DNA of 64,000 nt from Bradyrhizobiaceae bacterium (GCA_020544565.1 CP078014.1:2420016-2484015), one strand, 5' to 3'; shown: positions 42,913 through 51,881, counted from the first letter of the stretch. A program made the numbers and translations. The notes: generated by a model not told the origin, from the sequence alone.

Positions 42913-43684
42913 GGCCACCTCCAGATCGGCTTTCGTGCCGGGGCACATCGAGCTCAAGATCCTCGGAGGTCGACTGGCTCAGCACCTCCGTGACACGCCT
43001 GCGCGCCAGACCCGCATGCGAAAGCGCCAGCTTGTCGGCGGCATCGGCGTCCCTGCGGGCGATGGCATCGACGATATCATCATGCTCACGAAGAATCTGG
43101 TCAATATGCGCGTGATAGGCCGCCTTGGTGTTGTAGTAATCGAACCCCATAGCCATGTGCGAGATACGCAGGTTTTCGGTGAGAAGCTGCAGATAGAAGC
43201 GCGTCATTCGCTCATTCTTGCAACACTGCGCAATCGCGGCGTGGAAGTCCCAGTTCTGATTGGCCATGGCGGTGGCGTCATTGCGGCGGAATGCTTCCCG
43301 AAAGGCATCGCACAGCTGCTTGAGTTTCGCGAGCTCATGCTCGTCGCGACGGATCGCCGCCCAGCGACAAACGAGACGCTGCGCAACCTCGAACGCTTCG
43401 AGATGTTCGCGAATGTCCTGCCACTCAAGCGGCGCCACGCGTGCGCCTCTGTTGGGTGAAAGCTTGACAAGACCCTCGCCGGCGAGCCGCACCACGGCTT
43501 CACGCAAGGGCGTGCGCGAAATACCGAGACGGCGCACGATATCCGCCTCATCGAAATCGCTACCCGGAACAAGCGCCAGGGAGACCACTTCCTGACGCAG
43601 GATGCGGTACGCGTATTCCGCACTCTCGCCCTTGCCAAGGCGCGGCGGCCTGCCTTTTCGTTGCGCTGCGGATGGTCGGGACAT
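42905..43684 (-). CDS. GntR-family (FCD/FadR-type) transcriptional regulator
   Basis: A 259-residue regulator. The winged helix (about 20-85) reads AYRILRQEVVSLALVPGSDF, RRLGISRTPLREAVVRLAGE. The C-terminal FCD domain follows (QRLVCRWAAIRRDEH, NWDFHAAIAQCCKNERM, REHDDIVDAIARRDADAADK) with the His and Asp residues that usually bind a metal and ligand. The frame is open to 44503, but that part runs antisense inside the amidohydrolase; AGAGGTGTC before ATG 43684 decides the start. It overlaps the small CEVC gene and is divergent from the amidohydrolase, with repeated TGTATAAA boxes between. Confidence 0.92.
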   Translation of the reverse strand: MSRPSAAQRKGRPPRLGKGESAEYAYRILRQEVVSLALVPGSDFDEADIVRRLGISRTPLREAVVRLAGEGLVKLSPNRGARVAPLEWQDIREHLEAFEVAQRLVCRWAAIRRDEHELAKLKQLCDAFREAFRRNDATAMANQNWDFHAAIAQCCKNERMTRFYLQLLTENLRISHMAMGFDYYNTKAAYHAHIDQILREHDDIVDAIARRDADAADKLALSHAGLARRRVTEVLSQSTSEDLELDVPRHESRSGGGHV

Positions 43685-43695
43685 GACACCTCTTT

Positions 43696-43714
43696 TGTAT
43701 AAACTATGTATAAA
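43696..43714. promoter_or_regulatory. Phased TGTATAAA repeat, possible GntR site
   Basis: TGTATAAA occurs at 43696-43703 and again at 43707-43714, 11 bases apart (one helical turn), directly before the GntR start and in the spacer to the amidohydrolase. It could be the operator or the -10 region of the promoter. Confidence 0.45.
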
Positions 43715-43828
43715 TAACTGGCGCGTCCAGTTCTTTACGTCTATCCTTTGGAACACAGCGGAACACGGTTTTGCGCAACGATCGCGGATGACCGTCCTCG
43801 CCCGGCAACACCTGATTGGAGACATGGT

Positions 43829-45220
43829 ATGGGACTGCCCTATGATCTCGTGATTGAGAACGGCACGATTCACAGCCCCACCAGCAGCTATAAGGCTGAC
43901 ATCGCTGTGCACGACGGAAAGATCGTCGCCATCGGCTCCGGCTTTCAGGACGCAAGCCGCAGGATCGACGCGAAGGGGCTCGAGATCCTGCCGGGCATCT
44001 GGCACGTCCACTGCCATTTCCGCGAGCCGGGACACGTTTATAAAGAAGATTTTGGCACCGGATCCGCAGCAGCAGCCGTTGGCGGCGTGACGATGTGCAT
44101 CGACATGACCAATAACACGCCCCATCCGACGACGCTCGAAGCTTTCGAGCAAAAGAAGGCGCTCGTGGCTCCGAAGGCGCATGTCGATTACGCCCTCTAT
44201 GGCGGCGGCCTTTATCCCCGCACGGTCGAAAGTCTGGCAAAGGCCGGTGCCCTCGGGATCAAGATCTTCAACACCCGGCACATCAAGGAAGTTTATCCGT
44301 ATATTTCCGAACTCGGCGTTCTCGACCACGGCATTCTGTTCGAACTCTATGAAGCAACCCGTGACGTCGGCCTGGTCGCCTCGGTTCACCACGACGACCC
44401 TGAGTGGTGCAAACGCCTCACATTTCGTGACTACATCAACAAGGGCAAAACGGATGCCCTCGCTTACCACGAGAGCTTCTCGAAGGGATACATGTACGGC
44501 CATGGCATGGTCGCAGGCCTTGCCGCGTCACTCTATTACTCGCGTATCGTCGGCGTAAAACTTCATGTTCTCCATCTGGGCGTCATGCCCGAGGGAGCGA
44601 ACGAGATGATCCGGCACGCCAAGTTCGATCTGGGGCAGGATGTCTCGGCTGAGCTGGAACTCGGCACACTGTTCATGACGCGCGAGCAAATGACCAAAAT
44701 CGGACCGGGCACCTATAACTGGGGTTACAATCCGGAAGCCGGGTGGGAAACAATCCGCAACGGCGTAGCGGATTTCATTGTGCTCGAACATGCCCCCCAT
44801 ACCTGGGAAGAGGTCCAGCCAGGCTGGCAGGACATGTTCTCCATCCCGCTCGGCATGACCGGCGCGCAGGAGTTCGTGCCCATGATGCTCAACGCCGTGA
44901 GTGAAGGAAAGCTGACACTCAACACGATTGCGAAGCTTGCCGCGGAAGCTCCAGCCCGCCGGTTCGGCATCTATCCGCGCAAGGGGACCATTCAGGTCGG
45001 CGCGGATGCGGATTTCACGATTGCGGACATGAAGCGCGACGTTCTTTTCACAAAATCCGACATGCTCACCCGATCGGGCTATACCAGTTGGGAAGGCATG
45101 AAAGCCAAAGGCGCCGCCGCCTACTCGATTGTCCGCGGCTCGATCGTTGCCAAGGACGGCAAGCTCGAGGGCAAACCGGGATACGGTCAATTCATTCCCG
45201 GAACGGCGGCGACAGCCTGA
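43829..45220 (+). CDS. Dihydroorotase/hydantoinase-like cyclic amidohydrolase
   Basis: A 463-residue member of the amidohydrolase superfamily that would open a cyclic amide such as a hydantoin, dihydropyrimidine, allantoin or related ring. His61 and His63 (HVHCHFREPG) and Lys145 (ALGIKIF, likely carbamylated) and His187/188 and His246/249 give the usual two-metal ligands. The superfamily TDHAPH motif reads VLEHAPH: the catalytic/metal Asp is Glu320. The Asp before the first HxH is His59. ATG 43829 fits the family start; the frame opens at 43748. It is divergent from the GntR/small-protein/GTPase operon. The substrate and whether Glu320 supports hydrolysis are open. Confidence 0.88.
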   Translation: MGLPYDLVIENGTIHSPTSSYKADIAVHDGKIVAIGSGFQDASRRIDAKGLEILPGIWHVHCHFREPGHVYKEDFGTGSAAAAVGGVTMCIDMTNNTPHPTTLEAFEQKKALVAPKAHVDYALYGGGLYPRTVESLAKAGALGIKIFNTRHIKEVYPYISELGVLDHGILFELYEATRDVGLVASVHHDDPEWCKRLTFRDYINKGKTDALAYHESFSKGYMYGHGMVAGLAASLYYSRIVGVKLHVLHLGVMPEGANEMIRHAKFDLGQDVSAELELGTLFMTREQMTKIGPGTYNWGYNPEAGWETIRNGVADFIVLEHAPHTWEEVQPGWQDMFSIPLGMTGAQEFVPMMLNAVSEGKLTLNTIAKLAAEAPARRFGIYPRKGTIQVGADADFTIADMKRDVLFTKSDMLTRSGYTSWEGMKAKGAAAYSIVRGSIVAKDGKLEGKPGYGQFIPGTAATA

Positions 45221-45338
45221 ACGATATCGGCTTGCCGCTTGAACGGCGGGGCCCGGAAGCGAAGGCGTTGAGCGCAATGCTTCCGCATGCGCTCCAGTTG
45301 AAGTACGCTTTTCGAGAAACGGATCGCTCCGGCGCTGG

Positions 45339-46028
45339 CTACACCGAACGCAGCTTTTGCCGGCGCATATAGGCAAGCAGCGATTTTTGCGTATTGACGA
45401 TGTGCTGTTCCAGAGCGGTGACAGCCTCCTTGACCTGCGATTTGCGGCAGGCCTCAAGAATATGCCAATGCTCCCGGTTGGGGTTTTCCTTGCCGGAAGC
45501 GATCGAAACCTGAAGTCTTGCAAGACTGCTGGACTGATTCCAGTTGAGCTCTATCAGTGACAGCAGACGCGGCAAGTTACAGGGCGTGTAGAGGACCTTG
45601 TGGAATTGCCAGTTCATCTGACTCCACTTCTCAGGCTGCGGCTCGGCGTCGTAGGAAGCAAGAATCTCGGATGCGGTTTTGATTTCTTCCTCAGCCATGT
45701 TCGGGATGGCAAGGTAGAGCGCGCGTGTCTCAAGACCGATCCGGATTTCCAAAAGCTCGATGATTTCGTCAACCGAGTAACTTTTGACGACAGCTCCCTT
45801 GTTGGGCTGCAGTTCGACCAATCCCTCGGCCGCCAGATAACGCAATGCTTCCCGGACAGGAATCCGGCTGGTGCCAAAGCGTGATGCGATCTCATCCTGT
45901 CGGAGTTGGGTGCCCGGTGCGATTTCGCCCGACATGATCGCATTGCGCAGACCCACGCGCACCAATTCAGGAGCGGAGAACCGTTCCTCCTTCGCACCTG
46001 GTTGCGCTTCGGATATCAGGGGTTTCAT
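45339..46028 (-). CDS. GntR-family (FCD-type) transcriptional regulator
   Basis: A 229-residue regulator with winged helix LVRVGLRNAIMSGEIAPGTQ and RFGTSRIPVREALRYLAAEG, then an FCD domain (IRIGLETRALYLAIPNMAEE, NWQFHKVLYTPCNLPRLLSL, EHWHILEACRKSQVKEAVTA). ATG 46028 (MKPLISEAQ) fits the family; longer readings to 46091 or 46136 add unrelated residues, and the last would overlap the VOC gene end. It is the last gene of the minus-strand OCD - hydroxylase - VOC operon and probably controls the divergent pair of operons around 49.4 kb. Confidence 0.88.
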   Translation of the reverse strand: MKPLISEAQPGAKEERFSAPELVRVGLRNAIMSGEIAPGTQLRQDEIASRFGTSRIPVREALRYLAAEGLVELQPNKGAVVKSYSVDEIIELLEIRIGLETRALYLAIPNMAEEEIKTASEILASYDAEPQPEKWSQMNWQFHKVLYTPCNLPRLLSLIELNWNQSSSLARLQVSIASGKENPNREHWHILEACRKSQVKEAVTALEQHIVNTQKSLLAYMRRQKLRSV

Positions 46029-46125
46029 CGGATTCTTCACCGATTCAGTATCGACCAAGGATAGACGGTCGGTTCCCCGCCGTCCATCCATGGTCTTGGT
46101 CCTGGGACAGGCAATCTTGCCGGAG

Positions 46126-46980
46126 TTATGAGGCAACGAAGTCTATAGTCACGCCGCAGCAGAATTCGGGTGGGACGCGAATGGAGCCGTCCGGGTTCGG
46201 CGCGAACCCGACCCCATTGCCCCGCAGGACTTCGCGCGTCCTGTCAATGTCCGCCACATTGAGAGTCATCGCAGGCATCGACGGTACGGACCTGCCTTTT
46301 TGCGCGAGCCCGCGCCGCTCGGCTTCGGCGGGCGTGAGATATTCCATGAAGGCGCCCTTTGGCAGACTCATCCGCAGGCTGCCCTCGCCAGAGACCAGCG
46401 CCGCCTCACCCACAAGGAGTTTCAGGCTGTCGCGGAGCTTGCCGAGATCGGCGCTCACGCCGGTGATCGAATGCACCCCGGTCACCGTGTTCGGGTGAAC
46501 CAGCCATTCGGGAGAGCGGATGATTTCCGGCGTCAGATGTTGACACACGACGGTCGTCAGCAGCTCGGGAATCTTTGCCTCATTAAGGTAGGCGATATTG
46601 AATTTGGGAAATTTATCGCCGTCCGGCAACTCAAAGCGCCGGGTCAATGACTTCAGACCGGTCGGCTCAAGCCCCGCCTCCTGAGCACGACTGAAGCTCA
46701 GCTCAGAAGTGATGGCGGGAGCAAAGGCAACCCCCATCAGGCCTTCGCCACGATCCTTGAGAAAGACATCGAGGTTATGAGTATAGCGGCTTGCGTCTGT
46801 GATACCGCGCAGTTCGAGATAATCGAACGGCAACATAATGCACCAGTTTCCAGTCCCCCATTCAAGGTGGCTTCCGCGCGGAGGAATGGTGAATCCCAGG
46901 CGTCTGTAGCGCTCATGCGCCTCCTCCATATCCGCAACAGCGATGACGGGATGGTCAACGTGAGACAATTCCAGAGTCAT
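46126..46980 (-). CDS. VOC-superfamily protein (glyoxalase-like)
   Basis: A 284-residue two-module VOC-fold protein. LSHVDHPVIAVADMEEAHER and RLGFTIPPRG begin the first module with His at a metal position; GVHSITGVSADLGKLRDSLK begins the second. VOC enzymes include dioxygenases, isomerases, lyases and glyoxalases that bind a divalent metal. AAGGAGAATCTTTCT before ATG 46980 sets the start; the frame opens at 47040. It lies 56 bases after the FAD subunit gene of a molybdenum hydroxylase, in the same operon, and probably acts on a product of that enzyme. The exact reaction is unknown. Confidence 0.85.
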   Translation of the reverse strand: MTLELSHVDHPVIAVADMEEAHERYRRLGFTIPPRGSHLEWGTGNWCIMLPFDYLELRGITDASRYTHNLDVFLKDRGEGLMGVAFAPAITSELSFSRAQEAGLEPTGLKSLTRRFELPDGDKFPKFNIAYLNEAKIPELLTTVVCQHLTPEIIRSPEWLVHPNTVTGVHSITGVSADLGKLRDSLKLLVGEAALVSGEGSLRMSLPKGAFMEYLTPAEAERRGLAQKGRSVPSMPAMTLNVADIDRTREVLRGNGVGFAPNPDGSIRVPPEFCCGVTIDFVAS

Positions 46981-47036
46981 AGAAAGATTCTCCTTGCTTG
47001 ATCGTTTGTCATGGCGTGATCGGGATTCCGGCGCAC

Positions 47037-47843
47037 TCACCTGTTCTCCAGCACCCGAACAGCGGCGCGGCGCGCGGCGACCCGCACCAGTTGCGCCCGG
47101 TAATCGGCATCGACTGTGATATCCGTCATCATCATTGACGTATCGACTTCTATGTCATCCAACTGCGGAACACGCCCGCCCCGATCGAGCATCGCTTCGA
47201 GGGCCGTCAGCCGGAAAACCCCTTCGTTGCCGGCACCGGTGATGGCAATGCGCCATCCGTCCTTCATTTCAGAGACAAAAGCTCCGCAGATCGCATAGCG
47301 TGAAGACGGATGACGAATTTTCACATATGCCGCCCGCAGGGGGAGAGGAAAGACAATCCGCGTGACGATTTCGTCCGCCGCGAGCGTGGTGGAAAACAGC
47401 CCGTCGATGAACTGTTCGTAGGGCACGACGCGCTGGGTCGTCTCGATCGTCGCACCGAGACCCAGCGCCGCAGCGGGAAAATCAGCGGAGGGATCGTTAT
47501 TCGACAATGAACCACCGACAGTACCGCGATTGCGAACCTGAGGATCCGCGATCACGCCGGCAAGCGATGCGATCGATGGAGCATGCGCGCGCGCCATCGG
47601 TGAAGTCGCGATATCTGCATAGATCGTGGCAGCGCCGACGGAAAATGAGCGATCAGCGACGGCCATTCCCCTGAGATCGTCGATACGTGTCACATCGACG
47701 AGATCGCTCGGCGCGGCAAGGCGCTGCTTGAGAGCCGGAATGAGGCTTTGTCCGCCGCTGACGATCTTGGCATCGTCAGCATCGCGCAGAAGAGCGACGG
47801 CTTCGTCGAGACTCGCCGGCTGATGGAATATCAGCGGATACAT
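47037..47843 (-). CDS. Molybdenum hydroxylase FAD-binding subunit (CoxM/CutM-like)
   Basis: A 268-residue FAD subunit of the xanthine dehydrogenase/CO dehydrogenase-like family. FAD motifs are AKIVSGGQSLIPALKQRLA, VRNRGTVGGSLSNNDPSADF and RYAICGAFVSEMKDGW. It passes electrons from the 2Fe-2S subunit to an acceptor. ATG 47843 lies 7 bases after the 2Fe-2S gene stop; longer readings to 47984 run into that gene and are rejected. The catalytic subunit is encoded divergently at 49518-51881, an unusual split of the three genes over two operons. Confidence 0.93.
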   Translation of the reverse strand: MYPLIFHQPASLDEAVALLRDADDAKIVSGGQSLIPALKQRLAAPSDLVDVTRIDDLRGMAVADRSFSVGAATIYADIATSPMARAHAPSIASLAGVIADPQVRNRGTVGGSLSNNDPSADFPAAALGLGATIETTQRVVPYEQFIDGLFSTTLAADEIVTRIVFPLPLRAAYVKIRHPSSRYAICGAFVSEMKDGWRIAITGAGNEGVFRLTALEAMLDRGGRVPQLDDIEVDTSMMMTDITVDADYRAQLVRVAARRAAVRVLENR

Positions 47844-47850
47844 CGCGGCT

Positions 47851-48333
47851 CTATCTGGCGTCGGCGCTGCGCATCGCGCGGGCGCCCGCCTGAATAGCAA
47901 GGACAATATTGTGATAGCCGGTGCATCGGCAGATGTTGCCGTCCAGTTCCTCGCGTATTGTCTGCTCGTCGAGTTCGGTCCCAAAGCGGCGCACGATTTC
48001 GAGCGCCTGCATGATCATGCCAGAGGTACAATATCCGCACTGAAGGCCATGATGATCGCGAAAGGCTTGCTGCATCGGATGAAGTTCCTCGCCCGAGCTC
48101 AATCCCTCGATCGTGATGATGGCGGAGCCGTTGATCTGGCCAACCAGCACGGTACACGATTTCACCGACCGCCCGTCGATATCAACCGTACATGCGCCAC
48201 ATTGCGATGTATCACAGCCGATATTTGTCCCGCACAGCTTCAGATGATCGCGCAATGCATAAACAAGCAATGTGCGATCTTCCGCCTCGAACGCAACAGG
48301 CACGCCATTGACGGTGCAGGCCACTCGCGTCAT
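47851..48333 (-). CDS. Molybdenum hydroxylase 2Fe-2S subunit (CoxS/CutS-like)
   Basis: A 160-residue protein with two iron-sulfur clusters: the plant-type site CDTSQCGACTVDIDG...SC and the second site QCGYCTSGM with ICRCTGYHNI. This is the standard length and layout for the small subunit. It starts at ATG 48333 after a GGTGGG site; the upstream GTG 48339 is possible. It is 58 bases after the ornithine-cyclodeaminase-family gene in the same operon. Confidence 0.94.
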   Translation of the reverse strand: MTRVACTVNGVPVAFEAEDRTLLVYALRDHLKLCGTNIGCDTSQCGACTVDIDGRSVKSCTVLVGQINGSAIITIEGLSSGEELHPMQQAFRDHHGLQCGYCTSGMIMQALEIVRRFGTELDEQTIREELDGNICRCTGYHNIVLAIQAGARAMRSADAR

Positions 48334-48391
48334 GAGCACCCACCGACTTTCGGTCTGGCGACAAAGACTCGATCGTTTAGCGCGAGACTCA

Positions 48392-49357
48392 TCACAAACC
48401 TTTCATCACGAGGTTCGAGACAGACGATCTCGCAATGTTCGCCATCAATTCGTCCCAGGTTCCGGTCACTCGCGCATAAGCTGCGATGGCCACCGCGACA
48501 TCGGCGATACCGAGCCCGACTGATTTGAAAAGCCGGATCTCCTTGGTGACATCTCCGTGGAGAGCGGAATTCGCCAGCACGTCACCCAGTTCGCGGACAC
48601 TTTCCCAATCCACGCCGGTCGCAAGATCACCGGCTTCGGCCTGAGCTTGCGGCTTCCATTCGACGGCGATCAGATTGGCTCGCTGCACGCAGGTCTCATC
48701 CACCTCGCGGGCATTCAATGTGCTGGTACCGAGGGCCGCGACGAATGTGCCGGCCTTCAGCGAACTGCCATTGCAAAGCGGCGTGGCAGACCGCGTGGCA
48801 AGAACGACAATATCGGCATCCGCGACAGCCGCATCGGCACTTTTTTGCTTTGCGACAATTCCATGCTCACGCTCGACCCAGCGAATGTATTCGCTGGCAT
48901 CGCCGCGGGAGACAATGTTGATCGCCTTGATCGGACGCACGCGGCGCAGTGCCCCGACATGCGCGCGCGCCTGGACTCCGGTTCCGAACATCGCCAGCGT
49001 CGAAGCATCCGGCCGGGCAAGCGCCTCCACGGCCAAGCTCGTCGTGACAGCCCCTTTGAGCTGTGTGACGGCCTCCCCTTCCAGGACCGCAACCGGCAGA
49101 CCGCTTCTGCTCGAGAACAGGCTGATCGCAAAACCCGTCCCCTCGGCCGTCGTGGCGTAGGTCTTGCTTCCAACAAAGCCGATCTCAGGGAGAAGCCCGC
49201 CAAGTGTACTCAACCTCGTTCCCGCCATATGCGACCGCAGCCGCTGATGGTTTGCGGTCACGCCTTTACGCATCCCCACATAGGCATAACGCAACACGAG
49301 TTCGACGTCTGCGAGCGACACCGCCCGCAAGACATCTTCGTTTTTGATCTGGCGCAT
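48392..49357 (-). CDS. Ornithine cyclodeaminase/mu-crystallin family protein
   Basis: A 321-residue NAD(P)-binding enzyme. The Rossmann motif is LAMFGTGVQARAHVGALRRV; the N-terminal half has RLRSHMAGTRLSTLGGLLPE and GFVGSKTY, with the Lys that binds substrate carboxylate. Family members deaminate ornithine to proline or reduce cyclic imines and 2-oxo acids. ATG 49357 (MRQIKNEDV) is preferred to 49408 or 49429, which would reach the promoter. It is the first gene of the minus-strand operon OCD - 2Fe-2S - FAD - VOC - GntR. The partner molybdenum hydroxylase and polyamine-like importer suggest that it acts on a nitrogen-containing ring or imine, not ornithine; this is inference. Confidence 0.88.
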   Translation of the reverse strand: MRQIKNEDVLRAVSLADVELVLRYAYVGMRKGVTANHQRLRSHMAGTRLSTLGGLLPEIGFVGSKTYATTAEGTGFAISLFSSRSGLPVAVLEGEAVTQLKGAVTTSLAVEALARPDASTLAMFGTGVQARAHVGALRRVRPIKAINIVSRGDASEYIRWVEREHGIVAKQKSADAAVADADIVVLATRSATPLCNGSSLKAGTFVAALGTSTLNAREVDETCVQRANLIAVEWKPQAQAEAGDLATGVDWESVRELGDVLANSALHGDVTKEIRLFKSVGLGIADVAVAIAAYARVTGTWDELMANIARSSVSNLVMKGL

Positions 49358-49403
49358 GAAATCCAGCGGCTTTGGCAAAAGGGGACGGGTCCCTTCCGAG
49401 TTT

Positions 49404-49454
49404 ATACACATCTCCGAAATTGTATCCAAAATGTCAAGATTGCATATAATGTAA
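49404..49454. promoter_or_regulatory. A+T-rich divergent control region with two dyads
   Basis: In the 160-base spacer between OCD and the hydroxylase large subunit, ATACA (49404-49408) and TGTAT (49421-49425) form one inverted pair, and TTGCAT-ATA-ATGTAA (49440-49454) a second, imperfect at one base per arm. Both promoters and the GntR sites are expected here. Confidence 0.4.
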
Positions 49455-49517
49455 AATCATATTATCCAAGTGCTCTGGTGTTGAAAATTGTCCTGCTGGG
49501 GTGCGGATAACCGGTCG

Positions 49518-51881
49518 ATGGTTGAGACATTCGGCGCGAATTTTGGTGCGGGACTCTCGTCCGCCCGTCTGGAAGACCTTCGCCTCGTGCGTGGTCGCGC
49601 CAACTACGCCGCTAATTTCGACGGCGAGTTCGTCTACGCGGCGTTTGTGCGTTCACCTTATGCACATGCGCGAATTCGCTCGATTGATTGCTCGGAAGCA
49701 CGCAAAGCTGATGGCGTTCATCTTGTCGTCAGCGGCGCGGACATGCGCGACGAAAGCATTCAGCCTCTTTCTTTTGCACAGGTGCTGAAACGCCAGGACG
49801 GCGCACCCATGGCCTCCCCGGCGCGCTGGCCGCTCGCCGTCGAGGAAGTTCACTACGTCGGCGATCCCGTGGCTCTGGTGATTGCGCGAGATCGCGAAAG
49901 CGCCCGAACAGCCGCCGAAAGTGTCGTCGTCGACTATGACGAGTTGCCGCACGTCATCGATCTGGACGCGGCCGTGACCGACGGCGCACCGGCAGCCAGC
50001 ACCGAGCTAAGCGACAATATTGCAGGGATTTTCTCCCTTGGGGATTCCGCCGCTGTCGACGCGGCCATTCAGGCGGCGCCGCATGTCACCCGCCTGCGCC
50101 TCATCAACAACCGCGTTGTCGTCAATCCGATGGAGATACGCACGGCCGTCGCGAGCCATAGCGAGGACACCGGCTTCGTCCTTCGCGGCTCCTTTCAGGC
50201 GCCTCATCTGTCGCAACAGATTATCGCCGCGTCCCTCGGTGTCACATCCGATAGGGTTCGGATTATCGTAGGCGATATGGGAGGCGCTTTCGGAGCGCGT
50301 ATTACGCCATATCCCGAAGACGTGGCATTGCTTCTGGCCGCCCGGCGCCTGAATCGATCCATTAAATGGCAGTGCGATCGCAACGAGCTTTTTCTATCCG
50401 ATACTCACGCGCGCGATCACGTCACCGACGGCGTGCTGGCGCTCGACCGCGACGGGCGTATCCTGGCAGCGCGGTTCGATGTTCTCGCCAATCTTGGCGC
50501 GCACATCTCCTATTTCGGAGGCAACGCACCGACGCACACCGGAAACCGCGTTGCGACAGGGGTTTATGATATTCCCCTCATTCACGTGAACGTGCGCACC
50601 GTTATCACCAACACCGTGCCCACCGGACCCTATCGCGGGGCCGGCCGCCCTGAAGCCATCTACCGCCTGGAGCGCATGCTGGACGTCGCGGCCGCCGAAC
50701 TCGGGATCGATCCCGTGGACATTCGTCGCCGCAATCTCATCCCGGCCGAAAAGATGCCGTATCCAGCATCATCGGGCGCAACCTATGACAGCGGCAATTT
50801 CGCTGCTTTGATCGACCGAGCACTGGCTCTGTCAAATCCCGAGGGGGTGGAATCCCGGAGGGCGGACGCACGGGCGCGCGATAAATTATTCGGCCGCGGA
50901 ATCGCCTGTCACATTGACACGACATCCAGCCTCGTCCCGGCCGAGACGGTTACGGTACGCTACTTGCATAACGGCGTGCTAGAGATCTATTCCGGCACAC
51001 AAGCCATGGGACAGGGACTGGAAACCACATTCGCCCAGATGGCGATGGCCCGCCTCGGCTTGCCGATCGGCGCAATCCGCGTGTTTCAAGGCGATACCGC
51101 CATCGTGCAATCCGGCCACGGAAGCTATGGCTCGCGCTCCCTTTACCTCGGCGGCAGCGCGCTTGCCCTGGCTCTCGAAAACCTGATCGACGAAGCAGCA
51201 AAGTCCCTGGCAACCCATCTGCGGGTTGATCGGAAGCAGATCGCGGTCCCCCACTCGGATTCCATTTTCAGGATAGATGGCGAGACATTCAGCCTCGCCC
51301 GTCTTCTTGGAGAAACCGGCCGGACTCATCTGGAGGCCTCCGCAACATTCGAATCCGTCAATTGCTACCCCAGCGGCTGTCATATTTGCGAAGTTGAGGT
51401 TGACCCCACAATCGGCGAGGTCAAAGTCACCAAATTCGTCGCTGTTGATGACGTGGGAACCGTAATGCATCCGATGATCGTGCATGGCCAGATCCATGGT
51501 GGCGTCGCACAAGGTATCAGCCAGGCCCTTTTCGAAGGCTGCCATTACGATACATCTGGACAGCTGGTGAACGGCTCATTCATGGATTACACCCTGCCAC
51601 GCGCAACAGATCTCCCTGCATTCAAGACCGATTTCGTGCCGACCTCTTCGCCGACCAATCCCCTTGGCGCCAAGGGTGGCGGCGAAAGCGGCGCGATCGG
51701 CGCGCCCCCCGCTGTGGTCAATGCCGTCATGAATGCGCTGCAGCCCTTTGGGGTTCGACACTTGGACATGCCCTTGCTCGCGCCGACAATCTGGCGCGCC
51801 ATCAGCGCACAACGTATCGAAACAGACGTTCGAAGAGCTGTGGCAGGGATACATTCTTCCCTGACCTCGATGCCAGCCTGA
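49518..51881 (+). CDS. Molybdenum hydroxylase large (Mo-cofactor) subunit (CoxL/CutL/XDH-like)
   Basis: A 787-residue catalytic subunit that hydroxylates a C-H bond, often next to a ring nitrogen or an aldehyde, using water. Landmarks include the FGARITPYPEDVALLLAARR segment, TVPTGPYRGAGRPEAIYRLE, SGTQAMGQGLETTFAQMAMA and GAKGGGESG with catalytic Glu723. The CO-dehydrogenase active-site loop (AYRCSFR) reads PYRGAGR, so it is not a CO oxidase. It starts at ATG 49518 (MVETFG). It leads the plus-strand operon with the polyamine-type importer; the small and FAD subunits are on the divergent operon. The substrate is unknown, with N-heterocycles or aldehydes likely. Confidence 0.92.
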   Translation: MVETFGANFGAGLSSARLEDLRLVRGRANYAANFDGEFVYAAFVRSPYAHARIRSIDCSEARKADGVHLVVSGADMRDESIQPLSFAQVLKRQDGAPMASPARWPLAVEEVHYVGDPVALVIARDRESARTAAESVVVDYDELPHVIDLDAAVTDGAPAASTELSDNIAGIFSLGDSAAVDAAIQAAPHVTRLRLINNRVVVNPMEIRTAVASHSEDTGFVLRGSFQAPHLSQQIIAASLGVTSDRVRIIVGDMGGAFGARITPYPEDVALLLAARRLNRSIKWQCDRNELFLSDTHARDHVTDGVLALDRDGRILAARFDVLANLGAHISYFGGNAPTHTGNRVATGVYDIPLIHVNVRTVITNTVPTGPYRGAGRPEAIYRLERMLDVAAAELGIDPVDIRRRNLIPAEKMPYPASSGATYDSGNFAALIDRALALSNPEGVESRRADARARDKLFGRGIACHIDTTSSLVPAETVTVRYLHNGVLEIYSGTQAMGQGLETTFAQMAMARLGLPIGAIRVFQGDTAIVQSGHGSYGSRSLYLGGSALALALENLIDEAAKSLATHLRVDRKQIAVPHSDSIFRIDGETFSLARLLGETGRTHLEASATFESVNCYPSGCHICEVEVDPTIGEVKVTKFVAVDDVGTVMHPMIVHGQIHGGVAQGISQALFEGCHYDTSGQLVNGSFMDYTLPRATDLPAFKTDFVPTSSPTNPLGAKGGGESGAIGAPPAVVNAVMNALQPFGVRHLDMPLLAPTIWRAISAQRIETDVRRAVAGIHSSLTSMPA

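Noticed and set aside
43685..44503. Long N-terminal extension of the GntR regulator
   Set aside because: It lies antisense in the amidohydrolase gene, resembles no domain, and ATG 43684 has a good ribosome site.
49518..51881. Aerobic CO dehydrogenase large subunit
   Set aside because: The diagnostic active-site loop AYRCSFR is absent (PYRGAGR instead), and the gene context has no Cox accessory genes.
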